Source: Actinomycetaceae bacterium (GTDB taxonomy: Bacteria; Actinomycetota; Actinomycetes; Actinomycetales; Actinomycetaceae). From it: a stretch of 34,078 nucleotides of DNA. The stretch covers positions 1-34,078 of the forward strand of contig JAFYHO010000072.1 of NCBI GenBank assembly GCA_017539125.1, written 5' to 3'. Position 1 is the first letter of the stretch, and each line of letters opens with the position of its first letter. The notes under the pieces were generated by a model. The model searched no databases and was not told where the DNA came from. It worked only from the letters and a program-made list of their open reading frames with translations. The translations under genes and the position numbers were made by a program. Of this stretch, positions 7,619-14,422 are shown one piece after another.

Positions 7619-8302
7619 CACCTCAATATGCCCCTCGACAACACGAAGAATACCGTCACCAAGCAAACGCGCTTCCTCTAAATCATGGGTTACATACAGG
7701 GCCGCTGTTCCACTCGCTTTCAAAATCTCGCGCACATCTTTCGCCAATGACCTGCGCAAATCCGTATCTAAAGCCGACAGCGGTTCGTCCAGAAGAATCA
7801 AACCCGTCTGCCTCGCTAGTGAACGAGCAAGGGCAACACGCCCTGCCTGCCCACCCGAAAGTGTCGAAATTGAGCGTTCTCCAAAACCTTCCAAATCGAC
7901 AAGTTTAAGTAAAGTTTCAACCCTCTCGCTAATCTCGCCGCGCGAGAGCCCTAAACCTGCCATTCCATACGCAATATTGCTGCTCACGGTCCTGTGAGGA
8001 AAGAGTTGGCCATCCTGAAAAACCATCGTACACGGGCGCTTATGGGTTGGGACGTTAGTCACGTCGCGCCCCTGCATGAACACTACCCCGCGCTCCAGTG
8101 TCTCTAAACCTTCAATGGCACGCAACAGAGTTGACTTGCCGGAACCGGACGGACCGACGACACTCATAAGGAATCCTGGCTCCAACGTAAAGCTCACCGA
8201 ATCAAGCGCGCGGAAACCATCAGGATACACGACCGACACATCACGTAACTCCAACGGATACTCGGCTTTAGGTTGAATGTTTTGAGCTCTCTCTTCACGC
8301 AT
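7616..8302 (-). CDS. thiQ: Thiamine ABC transporter, ATP-binding subunit
   Basis: A 228-residue ABC importer ATPase: Walker A GPSGSGKST (50-58), signature LSGGQAGRVALARSLA, Walker B LILLDEPLSALD, switch His in YVTHDLEEA. It starts 4 bp after the permease stop, so it is coupled to it. The thiamine assignment rests on the operon: a TPP riboswitch, a ThiB-like lipoprotein and a fused two-half permease precede it. It energises uptake of thiamine, TPP or a precursor from the cell surface. By sequence alone it could serve iron or spermidine importers; context decides. Confidence 0.85.
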   Translation of the reverse strand: MREERAQNIQPKAEYPLELRDVSVVYPDGFRALDSVSFTLEPGFLMSVVGPSGSGKSTLLRAIEGLETLERGVVFMQGRDVTNVPTHKRPCTMVFQDGQLFPHRTVSSNIAYGMAGLGLSRGEISERVETLLKLVDLEGFGERSISTLSGGQAGRVALARSLARQTGLILLDEPLSALDTDLRRSLAKDVREILKASGTAALYVTHDLEEARLLGDGILRVVEGHIEV

Positions 8303-8306
8303 AAAC

Positions 8307-9962
8307 CTATCCTTTCACCTTTTGTGTGACCCCGCTTTTACTGTGAATGAACTCCGCCAAGGCCATCACTCCCCCCGTCACCAACGCCAAGATCACGGAC
8401 GCAGCCATTGCCATACCGTAATTATCCGCCCCTGGGCGCGACAGCAGACGCGAAATGAGCACCGGCAAAGTCGGTTCGGTCGGGGAAGCTAAGAAGCTTG
8501 TCGCCCCGAATTCGCCAAGCGAAATAGCAAAAGCAAAACCGCAGGCCAAAGCCACACCGCGCACAATAAAGGGACCGTCAATAGTTGCCAAAACACGCCA
8601 CGGGCTCGCCCCGAGCGTCGCCGCCGCCTCACGCTGACGCGGATTGATTGCGCGCAGCGACGGCACAAGAGCGCGCACCACCAAGGGCACGGCAATAACT
8701 GCCTGAGCAATAGGCACAAGCAGACCGACCGCGCGAAGATTGAGAGGCGGAGCCTGCAAAGTCAAGAAAAAACCAAAACCAACCGTCACCGCTGAGACCC
8801 CCAAGGGAGCCATCACCAGCGAATCGAGCCAGCGCAGGCGCGACGAGCTCCGCGCCAAAACAATCGAGAGCGGCACGCCAATGAGCAGAGCGATTGCGCT
8901 GGCAAGCAGGGCGATACGCACCGAATTGCCCAAGGCGACAAGCGGCGTAACAGTAGCGGCATGCCCAGCCGCCGACGTGCCCAGCACCTCGAAATTGTGC
9001 AAGCTCCACTGCCCCGCATGGGTGAAAGCGCGCGATACCAAAGCGTACAAGGGCATAAAAACGACGAAAACAAGAGTGCCAAGAGTGACGGCAATAGCAG
9101 GCAAATCGCTTTGTGAGACGGGTAGGGCGTGGGGAGCACGCAGATTGAGGGCGCGCTCAGCGCGATGCGTGAAGTAGCGCTGAACTCCAAGCGCCAAAGC
9201 CACAATCACCAATTGCAATATCGATAAGCCAGCGGCAGCAGGCAGGTCAAGATAGGTGACTGTCTGCACCCAAATCTCCGTCTCCACCGTGCCATAGCCA
9301 GGGCGTCCAAGAATCTGCACGATGCCGTATGCGGTCGAACAGAAGAGGAAAACAAGCGATGTACCAGCAGCAATAGAAGGAGCAAGAGCAGGCAAGGTGA
9401 CGGTCATAAAGGCGCGCGCAGGGCTCGCTCCGAGGGTGCGCGCGGCCTCGGTTTGGCGTGGATCGAGGCTCGCCCACACATTGCCAACCGTGCGCACAAT
9501 CAGCGAATAGTTGAAGAAAACCATCGCCAGAATAACAGCCCACACGCTCTGGTCGAGGTCAAGAAAAGCATAGGGGCCGTCCTTGGCGAGAAGAGCACGA
9601 AAAGCCACACCGACAACAACGCTAGGAAGAACGAAAGGGATAGAAACTAGCGCCCGCAGCAGGCTGCGCCCGGGAAAATCGAGACGGTAGAGCACATAAG
9701 CACTGGGAATGCCCAACAAGGCGGAGCCGACAGTTCCCGCGAACGCCATATATAAGGTTTGGGCGAGAATACGCCAGGTGCGCGCCTTGGTGAGAACGCC
9801 GAGCAGACCGCTCGCTCCGTCCTCAAGACCACGCACAATCATCGCGCCAACAGGGAACACAAAGAAAAGAAGAAGAAATACGGTAGTGAGGGCGACAACC
9901 AGCGCCCCCACTACCGTCATGGAGCTGAAGTTCCTAGAAACCTCTGCTGCTTTCCTTCTCAT
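8307..9962 (-). CDS. thiP: Thiamine ABC transporter permease (two fused permease halves)
   Basis: A 551-residue membrane protein made of two homologous inner-membrane permease halves, about six membrane segments each. Each half carries an EAA loop that contacts the ATPase: TEAARTLGASPARAF in the first half and EAAATLGASPWRVL in the second. This duplicated layout is the ThiP/FbpB type. Lying between thiB and thiQ under a TPP riboswitch, it is the channel of the thiamine importer. The start ATG 9962 follows thiB by 43 bp with only a weak ribosome binding site. Iron(III) permeases share the fold, so the substrate call is contextual. Confidence 0.88.
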   Translation of the reverse strand: MRRKAAEVSRNFSSMTVVGALVVALTTVFLLLFFVFPVGAMIVRGLEDGASGLLGVLTKARTWRILAQTLYMAFAGTVGSALLGIPSAYVLYRLDFPGRSLLRALVSIPFVLPSVVVGVAFRALLAKDGPYAFLDLDQSVWAVILAMVFFNYSLIVRTVGNVWASLDPRQTEAARTLGASPARAFMTVTLPALAPSIAAGTSLVFLFCSTAYGIVQILGRPGYGTVETEIWVQTVTYLDLPAAAGLSILQLVIVALALGVQRYFTHRAERALNLRAPHALPVSQSDLPAIAVTLGTLVFVVFMPLYALVSRAFTHAGQWSLHNFEVLGTSAAGHAATVTPLVALGNSVRIALLASAIALLIGVPLSIVLARSSSRLRWLDSLVMAPLGVSAVTVGFGFFLTLQAPPLNLRAVGLLVPIAQAVIAVPLVVRALVPSLRAINPRQREAAATLGASPWRVLATIDGPFIVRGVALACGFAFAISLGEFGATSFLASPTEPTLPVLISRLLSRPGADNYGMAMAASVILALVTGGVMALAEFIHSKSGVTQKVKG

Positions 9963-10005
9963 ACAAACACCGGCTTATAAAACACATACGGTTTTCAGCG
10001 CCTAC

Positions 10006-11049
10006 CTAGCGGCTCTCGTATAAATCCGTCCATGCTTTCAACCAGTGATCCGAGTCGGAGGCGACGACGCGCGGCTCGTACTGCAAGGCAGACTCAGGCA
10101 AAGAAGCCCACTGTGCCCAAGCGTCTGGCAGCTCAATCTCGGAGTTGATGGGATACATGTACATGGCCTCGGGGAAGGCAGCCTGGACGTCGTCGGAGAG
10201 CAGGAAGTCGATGAATGCCTTGGCACCCTCGGGGTTGGCTGCGCCCTTAACAACCGCCGCATACTCGGTATAGTGGGTACACGTTGATTCGATAACCGAA
10301 GTTGCACCCTCGGCTTCTGCCGGTGAAGAAGAGTAGGACAGAACGAGCGGATATTCGCCCTTACCGTCTGCACCCGAGAAATCGGTGTAATAAGCATCCG
10401 TCCACGAAGCGTCAACGCGCGTGCCACCGTCAAGCAAAGAGTTGAGGTAGCTGATAGCGCCCTCCTCTTCTTTCGCCGAAGCTAGAGCGGCGAGGAAAGC
10501 AAAGCCTGTCTCTGATTCGACGGGATTCTCGATGACGAGAAGTTTGGCATTCTCGGAAGCAGCGAGGTCGTCAAGAGTCTGCGGGATTGCGACGCCATTG
10601 GCTTCAAACCACTGATTGTCCGCATTCACGCAGACGGCGCCAATGTCGATGGGGGTGACGTGCTCGTCGAAATCGTAAGGAGCAGCGGACTCAGGTAAAG
10701 CCGCCGAAGTGTAGGGCTCAAGGACACCCTCATCAACAGCTTTGACGAATTTGAAGGAACTGAGCCCAAAAACGCCGTCCACAGTGGGGTTGTCTTTGGC
10801 TAAAACAAGCTGATTGAGAACCGTTGCCCCATCGCCGGCGGCGCTCAGGACGAGGTCGTAGCCGGTGTCTTTCTCAAATTTTTCGATGAGCTCATCGGGA
10901 AGTGTGAAAGATTCAGTCACGGCGATAGTGACGGTTTTCGTGTCCTCGTCTGCTGTGTTTTCTGTTGATGAGCAGGCGCTCAAACCGAGACTCAGGCCTG
11001 CGATTGCTGTTAGTGCGCTTATGCGCTTGAATGTGCTGACGGTTTTCAC
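10006..11049 (-). CDS. thiB: Thiamine ABC transporter substrate-binding lipoprotein
   Basis: A 347-residue exported lipoprotein: charged N-terminus, hydrophobic core, lipobox LSAC with the modified Cys at 26. The mature protein has the ThiB pattern (TVTIAVTESF near the start, then FEKDTGYDLVLSAAGDGATVLNQL, and DGVFGLSSFK), typical of periplasmic-binding-protein fold thiamine binders. In a monoderm it is tethered to the outer face of the membrane and hands ligand to ThiP. The start is GTG 11049, six nt after a strong AAGGAGG that is held in a hairpin (11055-11074). It is the first gene of the operon and lies directly downstream of the TPP riboswitch. Confidence 0.9.
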   Translation of the reverse strand: MKTVSTFKRISALTAIAGLSLGLSACSSTENTADEDTKTVTIAVTESFTLPDELIEKFEKDTGYDLVLSAAGDGATVLNQLVLAKDNPTVDGVFGLSSFKFVKAVDEGVLEPYTSAALPESAAPYDFDEHVTPIDIGAVCVNADNQWFEANGVAIPQTLDDLAASENAKLLVIENPVESETGFAFLAALASAKEEEGAISYLNSLLDGGTRVDASWTDAYYTDFSGADGKGEYPLVLSYSSSPAEAEGATSVIESTCTHYTEYAAVVKGAANPEGAKAFIDFLLSDDVQAAFPEAMYMYPINSEIELPDAWAQWASLPESALQYEPRVVASDSDHWLKAWTDLYESR

Positions 11050-11054
11050 CGTGT

Positions 11055-11074
11055 CCTCCTTAGTCTTAAGGAGG
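11055..11074 (-). promoter_or_regulatory. Hairpin sequestering the thiB Shine-Dalgarno
   Basis: On the mRNA, CCTCCTTA-AGAC-TAAGGAGG forms an 8-bp perfect stem whose 3' arm is the ribosome binding site, five nt before the GTG. This is a ready-made OFF state for translational control by the upstream riboswitch. A second perfect hairpin (ATGCATAC, 7-nt loop, GTATGCAT) lies at 11079-11101. Confidence 0.7.
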
Positions 11075-11078
11075 GGCT

Positions 11079-11101
11079 ATGCATACTTCGTGTGTATGCA
11101 T
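11079..11101 (-). promoter_or_regulatory. Hairpin between TPP aptamer and SD hairpin
   Basis: ATGCATAC and GTATGCAT are perfect inverted arms around a 7-nt loop. It is the linker stem of the riboswitch expression platform. It has no U-tract and so is not a terminator. Confidence 0.5.
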
Positions 11102-11114
11102 GGAGAGTAATACT

Positions 11115-11197
11115 CGACTTCCTACGCTGGTATAACCCAGTTCAGGTTCGAGGGTCTGCTTTCGCACTCTCAGCGCCCTTGTGGCGCTCCCCTGTCG
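11115..11197 (-). promoter_or_regulatory. TPP riboswitch (THI element)
   Basis: On the minus strand the conserved THI blocks occur in order: CAGGGGAGCGCC, CGCTGAGAG, GACCCTCGAACCTGA, CTGGGTTATACCAGCGTAGG. CGAC (11194-11197) and GTCG (11115-11118) can close P1. It senses thiamine pyrophosphate and should shut off thiB-thiP-thiQ when TPP is plentiful, here by hiding the thiB ribosome binding site. Confidence 0.93.
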
Positions 11198-11205
11198 GTA
11201 GCTCT

Positions 11206-11211
11206 ATCCTA
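11206..11211 (-). promoter_or_regulatory. -10-like hexamer of the thi operon
   Basis: TAGGAT on the minus strand sits 8-14 bp before the aptamer P1, so a transcript would start right at the riboswitch 5' edge. No convincing -35 is seen. Confidence 0.4.
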
Positions 11212-11256
11212 GCGCAGGCACAGTGAGGTTGGTGTCTGGCGCTTGAAGTGAGACGA

Positions 11257-11505
11257 TTATAGCTTTTTGTCCGTGCCAAGCCATTTGGCGAGGCGACGCT
11301 CGGCGAGGGTAGTGACAACGCCGACGATGACCGCGGAAAGCACGGCGAATGCGATGGCTTCTTTCGTGGAAGTTTCGGGATCGTTTTTTTCTGGCTTGCT
11401 TTTCGCGGTCACGGCTTTCCATGCGCCGCCAGACAGACGGTTACCGATTGCTCCAGCTGCCAAGCCCACTCCTGTTTTCACGAGTTTCTGCGCGAGATTT
11501 GCCAT
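11257..11505 (-). CDS. DUF4235 family small membrane protein
   Basis: An 82-residue protein with the DUF4235 layout: an amphipathic N-terminal helix (KLVKTGVGLAAGAIG), a conserved GGAWKAVT segment, an acidic linker, and one C-terminal membrane helix (AIAFAVLSAVIVGVVTTLAE) followed by basic residues. Function unknown; the family is common in actinobacteria. ATG 11505 has AGGAGA 8-13 nt upstream. It follows dcd by 19 bp on the same strand and may be cotranscribed. A DosR-like palindrome lies 30 bp upstream in the dcd 3' end. Confidence 0.8.
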   Translation of the reverse strand: MANLAQKLVKTGVGLAAGAIGNRLSGGAWKAVTAKSKPEKNDPETSTKEAIAFAVLSAVIVGVVTTLAERRLAKWLGTDKKL

Positions 11506-11524
11506 ATTTGTCTCCTGTCTGGGT

Positions 11525-12112
11525 TTAGGCTTCCTGACTTAAGTCTACGCGTTGGAAGTTGATATGGGAGCGTGAAGCGGTCGGACCGCGCTGACCTTGG
11601 TAGTGTGAGCCGGCTTCGGCGCGTCCGTAGGGATATTCAGCGGGTGAGGAGAGCTCGAAGAAGCAGAGCTGCCCGATTTTCATGCCGGGGTAGAGTTTGA
11701 TGGGCAGGGTTGAGGTGTTGGATAGTTCGAGAGTGACGTGCCCGGAGAAACCGGGGTCAATGAAGCCGGCGGTGGAGTGGGTAAGCAGGCCGAGACGGCC
11801 GAGGGAGCTTTTTCCTTCGAGGCGCGCGGCGACGTCAGCGCCGAGGGTGACGACTTCGTAGAGGGAGCCGAGGACGAATTCGCCGGGGTGCAGGACGAAT
11901 TCGCCGTCTGGCTCGACTTCGACGAGGCGCGTGAGTTCGTCTTGTTCGACGGCGGGGTCAATGACGGGGTACTTGTGGTTGTCAAAGAGGCGGAAGAAAC
12001 GGTCGAGGTGTACGTCGATTGAGGACGGTTGTATCATGGCGGGGTTCCATGGCTCGAGGGCGATGGAACCTCGTTCGACGTATTTGCGTATATCGCGGTC
12101 TGAAAGAAGCAC
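11525..12112 (-). CDS. dcd: dCTP deaminase (probably bifunctional, dUMP-forming)
   Basis: A 195-residue protein almost collinear with the mycobacterial Dcd: the N-terminus [10 protein letters not shown], then [12 protein letters not shown], the active-site block [33 protein letters not shown] with the catalytic Glu, and a C-terminal [10 protein letters not shown]. It supplies dUMP for thymidylate synthesis by deaminating dCTP; the actinobacterial form usually also removes pyrophosphate. The family start is MLLSDRD, which here is GTG 12112. An open frame continues to TTG 12160, but those 16 residues have no counterpart in the family. No strong ribosome binding site is visible. Confidence 0.93.
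   Translation of the reverse strand: MLLSDRDIRKYVERGSIALEPWNPAMIQPSSIDVHLDRFFRLFDNHKYPVIDPAVEQDELTRLVEVEPDGEFVLHPGEFVLGSLYEVVTLGADVAARLEGKSSLGRLGLLTHSTAGFIDPGFSGHVTLELSNTSTLPIKLYPGMKIGQLCFFELSSPAEYPYGRAEAGSHYQGQRGPTASRSHINFQRVDLSQEA
11535..11546. promoter_or_regulatory. DosR-like palindrome in the dcd 3' end
   Basis: TGACTTAAGTCT contains the perfect 10-bp palindrome GACTTAAGTC and the ACTWWAGT core. It encodes the last dcd residues, so it may be chance; it lies 30 bp before the DUF4235 start. Confidence 0.25.
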
Positions 12113-12251
12113 GTTTCTGATTCTGCCATCTTCTGGCGCGCGAGGTAGGGAATTGGGCAAAAGCGTAATGAGGTCTAATTGATAGGTGAATGTTTTGCTC
12201 TCTGGCGTGCTTTTGGGTACTATCGGATATGCGCATTTGGTGACGCGCTGT

Positions 12252-12322
12252 GCGGGCGTAGTTCATCGGTAGAATGGAAGCTTCCCAAGCTTCAGAGGCG
12301 GGTTCGACTCCCGTCGCCCGCT
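12252..12322 (+). tRNA. tRNA-Gly (anticodon CCC)
   Basis: Acceptor GCGGGCG pairs with CGCCCGC, with T as discriminator base. D-arm GTTCATCGGTAGAAT, anticodon stem GAAGC/GCTTC with loop TTCCCAA giving anticodon CCC, T-arm GGCGGGTTCGACTCCCG. 71 nt, CCA not encoded. Its 3' end and the following terminator are duplicated at 12657-12754. Confidence 0.95.
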
Positions 12323-12407
12323 CATAAACGAAAAATGAGGGTTTATCCCTCATTTTTTGTTTATAACGACGACTTGCGGGAGTCGAACCCGAGAGGGCTG
12401 GGGCAGA
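12310..12407. repeat. 98-bp direct repeat at the tRNA-Gly 3' end, copy 1
   Basis: Runs from CCCGTCGCCCGCT (last 13 nt of the tRNA) through the terminator and a T-arm-like remnant CGGGAGTCGAACCCG to GGGGCAGA. It is identical to 12657-12754 except for one base (CCCGAGAG versus CCCGTGAG). The copies are offset by 347 bp. Confidence 0.9.
12324..12363. terminator. Bidirectional hairpin terminator after tRNA-Gly
   Basis: ATAAAC, A-run and ATGAGGG, a TTTAT loop, then CCCTCAT, T-run and GTTTAT form an almost uninterrupted stem flanked by A- and T-runs on both sides, so it can stop transcription on either strand. A copy lies at 12671-12710. Confidence 0.85.
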
Positions 12408-12656
12408 TTAGAAAACGCACCGCGTTTTCCTGCCCCAGTCGCGCAGCAGCTATGCGCATGTTCGCGCTGCTTCGCATCGCTACAACAGCTACGTCGCTTC
12501 GGCTACACGTGAGCGAGCTCCCGTGAGCCCTCCGCTCCTTGCAGTGCGGGGCGGGTATTCGCGTTCCTCCGGAACGCTCCGACCCTTCTTCACTCCGGTC
12601 TGGAATGCACGCATTCCGACCCTCCGTTCAGGGCGGGGGCGAAACCCACGCGCGAC
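12408..12656. repeat. Hairpin-rich non-coding segment between the two tRNA-Gly repeats
   Basis: No gene is seen. It contains an AAAACGC-acc-GCGTTTT hairpin near 12414-12430, element E5, a GCGTTCC-tcc-GGAACGC hairpin near 12561-12577, and a further member of the element family at 12597-12621 (GGTC-t-GGAATGC-ac-GCATTCC-GACC) whose upper stem is nearly identical to E2. Confidence 0.65.
12484..12546 (+). repeat. Variable-stem hairpin element E5 (basal stem decayed)
   Basis: Linkers TACGTCGCTTC and CTCCGCTCCTT (11 nt each). GGCT (12501-12504) pairs with AGCC (12526-12529), unpaired A, then CACG-t-GAGC-GA-GCTC-c-CGTG. The expected basal arms AACAGC/GCAGTG pair at only four of six positions. Confidence 0.6.
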
Positions 12657-12754
12657 CCCGTCGCCCGCTCATAAACGAAAAATGAGGGTTTATCCCTCAT
12701 TTTTTGTTTATAACGACGACTTGCGGGAGTCGAACCCGTGAGGGCTGGGGCAGA
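12657..12754. repeat. 98-bp direct repeat, copy 2 (tRNA-Gly 3' remnant plus terminator)
   Basis: Second copy of 12310-12407, carrying only the last 13 nt of the tRNA, so it is not a functional tRNA. Its hairpin (12671-12710) would terminate the minus-strand ATPase gene that ends at 12767. Confidence 0.9.
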
Positions 12755-12766
12755 AACTTCTGTCTA

Positions 12767-14104
12767 TCACGAGGAAACTAAAAAGTCCGTCAGATACACG
12801 GGGACATATTGTATGCTCCCCTCTTTCTTTGCGTCCTTTTGCGACACAACATAGGTATTGCCGATTACTTTTGAATACTTCTTTCTGAACACCGACAAGG
12901 ATTCGTTCTTTCCTAGCCCTGACGATTTCACCTCAACAGCGTCAACCTTTGTTCCGCTTGATATCAAAAAATCAATCTCGTAATAATGTGCACTATTTTC
13001 TTTCTCCCATGTGTGATAGTAAAGTTCGTGCCCCGTACACACAATCATCTGCGCCACAACGTTTTCGTACAAATACCCCAGATTTGCTGGCAGTTTATCG
13101 GATAGAAGTTTCGCATATATTTCATTTTCTGCACTCGGTCTGTCCATGAACATCAAAGTCACAAACAACCCCGTATCCGCAATATAGAGCTTGTAGCTGT
13201 CAACGTCTTTAGTGAGATTGAGGGACACTCGCGGGTCTGTCGTATTGTGTGAAATCAAAACGGTTTTCGAATCAACCAAATCGAAAATTCGCTCGTCATC
13301 TTTAAGGGTTTTCTTCTTAGCCGTTGCCTTGCTTAGAATAAACCGTTTTGTATTCCGTGCCAATTGCGCAGGAATGGAATTGTAAATCGCGCCGATGCGC
13401 CCAGAAGGGTCAATCTTCTTAAAATCGTCCTCATACAAACGGATAATTTCCCTTTTAATCTCGTCTATTTCCGCGAAACTCTTGCCCTCAACATACGCCT
13501 GTACTGCTTGCGGCATTCCACCTACTGCCATGTAGATACGAAAATCGCGCATGAGTTTCCTGTGCGTTGCCTGCCCGATTTCTTTACCCTGCCTAAATAG
13601 CTCTTTCAAGAGATGATAGGTGTCATTTCCGCACGCCAGCATGAATTCTTCGTAATCCATAGGAAACATACTGATTTTCATTTCTTCGGACGGTATGACG
13701 ATATCTTTGACGTTTTTCTTGATAGATATGAGAGAACCTGTAGCGATGTAATGATATCTGCCGTCTTGAACGAGATATTTCAACGCCTGTCTAGCGCGTG
13801 GGAAAAGCTGTATTTCGTCGAAAATTATTGCTGAGTTATTCTCAACAAGTTGAACGCCCGTGACAGCCTGTAGGCGAAGCAGAAACAAGTCAATATCCCC
13901 AAGGTCGTTGAAGCAGTCCAAAACGTCTTTCTGTGCATGGGCAAAATCGACAAGAATGTAGGATTCGTATTCTTGAGCAGCAAAATGCTCAACAACCGTC
14001 GATTTGCCTACACGCCTCGCACCCTCTACCAAAACACTATATTTCCCTGCATAATTTTCTTTCCATGCAAGGAGTTCATCATATACTTTTCGTTTGTACA
14101 TCAT
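12767..14104 (-). CDS. AAA ATPase with DUF4143 / PD-(D/E)XK-like C-terminus
   Basis: A 445-residue protein of the AAA_14-DUF4143 class. N-terminal Walker A GARRVGKST (28-36), Walker B with AIIFDEIQLF, then a sensor region ATGSLIS. The C-terminal part carries the nuclease-like pattern E-I-D-F ... VDAVEVKSS, which matches the D-ExK core of PD-(D/E)XK folds. These ATPases are widespread, often horizontally moved, and their function is unclear; defence or DNA-linked roles are suspected. ATG 14104 is preceded by GGTAGGG; a GTG at 14116 is in frame but less likely. The DNA is AT-richer than its neighbours. Four 33-bp-spaced iterons lie directly upstream, and the duplicated tRNA-Gly end lies directly downstream. 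Confidence 0.85.
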   Translation of the reverse strand: MMYKRKVYDELLAWKENYAGKYSVLVEGARRVGKSTVVEHFAAQEYESYILVDFAHAQKDVLDCFNDLGDIDLFLLRLQAVTGVQLVENNSAIIFDEIQLFPRARQALKYLVQDGRYHYIATGSLISIKKNVKDIVIPSEEMKISMFPMDYEEFMLACGNDTYHLLKELFRQGKEIGQATHRKLMRDFRIYMAVGGMPQAVQAYVEGKSFAEIDEIKREIIRLYEDDFKKIDPSGRIGAIYNSIPAQLARNTKRFILSKATAKKKTLKDDERIFDLVDSKTVLISHNTTDPRVSLNLTKDVDSYKLYIADTGLFVTLMFMDRPSAENEIYAKLLSDKLPANLGYLYENVVAQMIVCTGHELYYHTWEKENSAHYYEIDFLISSGTKVDAVEVKSSGLGKNESLSVFRKKYSKVIGNTYVVSQKDAKKEGSIQYVPVYLTDFLVSS

Positions 14105-14130
14105 TAGCCCTACCACCTCTACATATACTC

Positions 14131-14248
14131 AAAAAGTTCCGTTTCTTCAAAATTATTATAGTTAAAAAATTCCATTTCTTCAATGTTTTATTTCCAGAAA
14201 AGTTCCGTTTCTTCAATGTCTTGTTGTCGAAAAAGTTCCGTTTCTTCA
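14131..14248. repeat. Four iterons at exact 33-bp period upstream of the AAA ATPase
   Basis: AAAAGTTCCGTTTCTTCA-type units at 14131-14149, 14164-14182 (two changes: ATTCCATTTC), 14197-14215 and 14230-14248. The equivalent base of each unit falls at 14136, 14169, 14202 and 14235. The stretches between them are AT-rich and partly conserved (CAATGT). They fill the ATPase promoter region. The remainder of the gap (14249-14422) shows a truncated repeat start CGTCATTGCGGCAC and no gene. Confidence 0.85.
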
Positions 14249-14396
14249 CAATTCTACTCGTCGCTCACACGTCATTGCGGCACTGTTTCACGGATGTTCC
14301 CTCGTTTACAACAACGGAGCGCGTGACACAATCTTTCATTTGTGTAAGAAAAGCGCGCACAGTCCAGCCTTTCATTTAGGCTGAAAACTGACAGTA

Positions 14397-14406
14397 GTAC
14401 GTACTC
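14397..14406. promoter_or_regulatory. 10-bp palindrome before the efflux operon
   Basis: AGTACGTACT, 17 bp upstream of the adaptor gene ATG. It may be an operator; nothing else supports it. Confidence 0.2.
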
Positions 14407-14422
14407 ACAATGAGAGGTCCTC

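Noticed and set aside
12112-12160. Longer dcd start at TTG 12160
   Set aside because: The family begins MLLSDRD, which is encoded from GTG 12112; the extra 16 residues have no counterpart.
12374-12396. Second tRNA on the minus strand, with a T-arm-like CGGGTTCGACTCCCG (also near 12721-12743)
   Set aside because: No matching acceptor, D-arm or anticodon arm could be found around it; it is at most a tRNA remnant.
14131-14248. Short CRISPR-like array
   Set aside because: The units are only about 19 bp, the intervening 14-bp stretches resemble each other, and no cas gene is nearby. Iterons explain it better.
13933-14379. 148-codon plus-strand frame with repeated KKFRFF motifs
   Set aside because: The repeats come from the 33-bp iterons, the frame starts antisense to the ATPase gene, and no ribosome binding site is seen.
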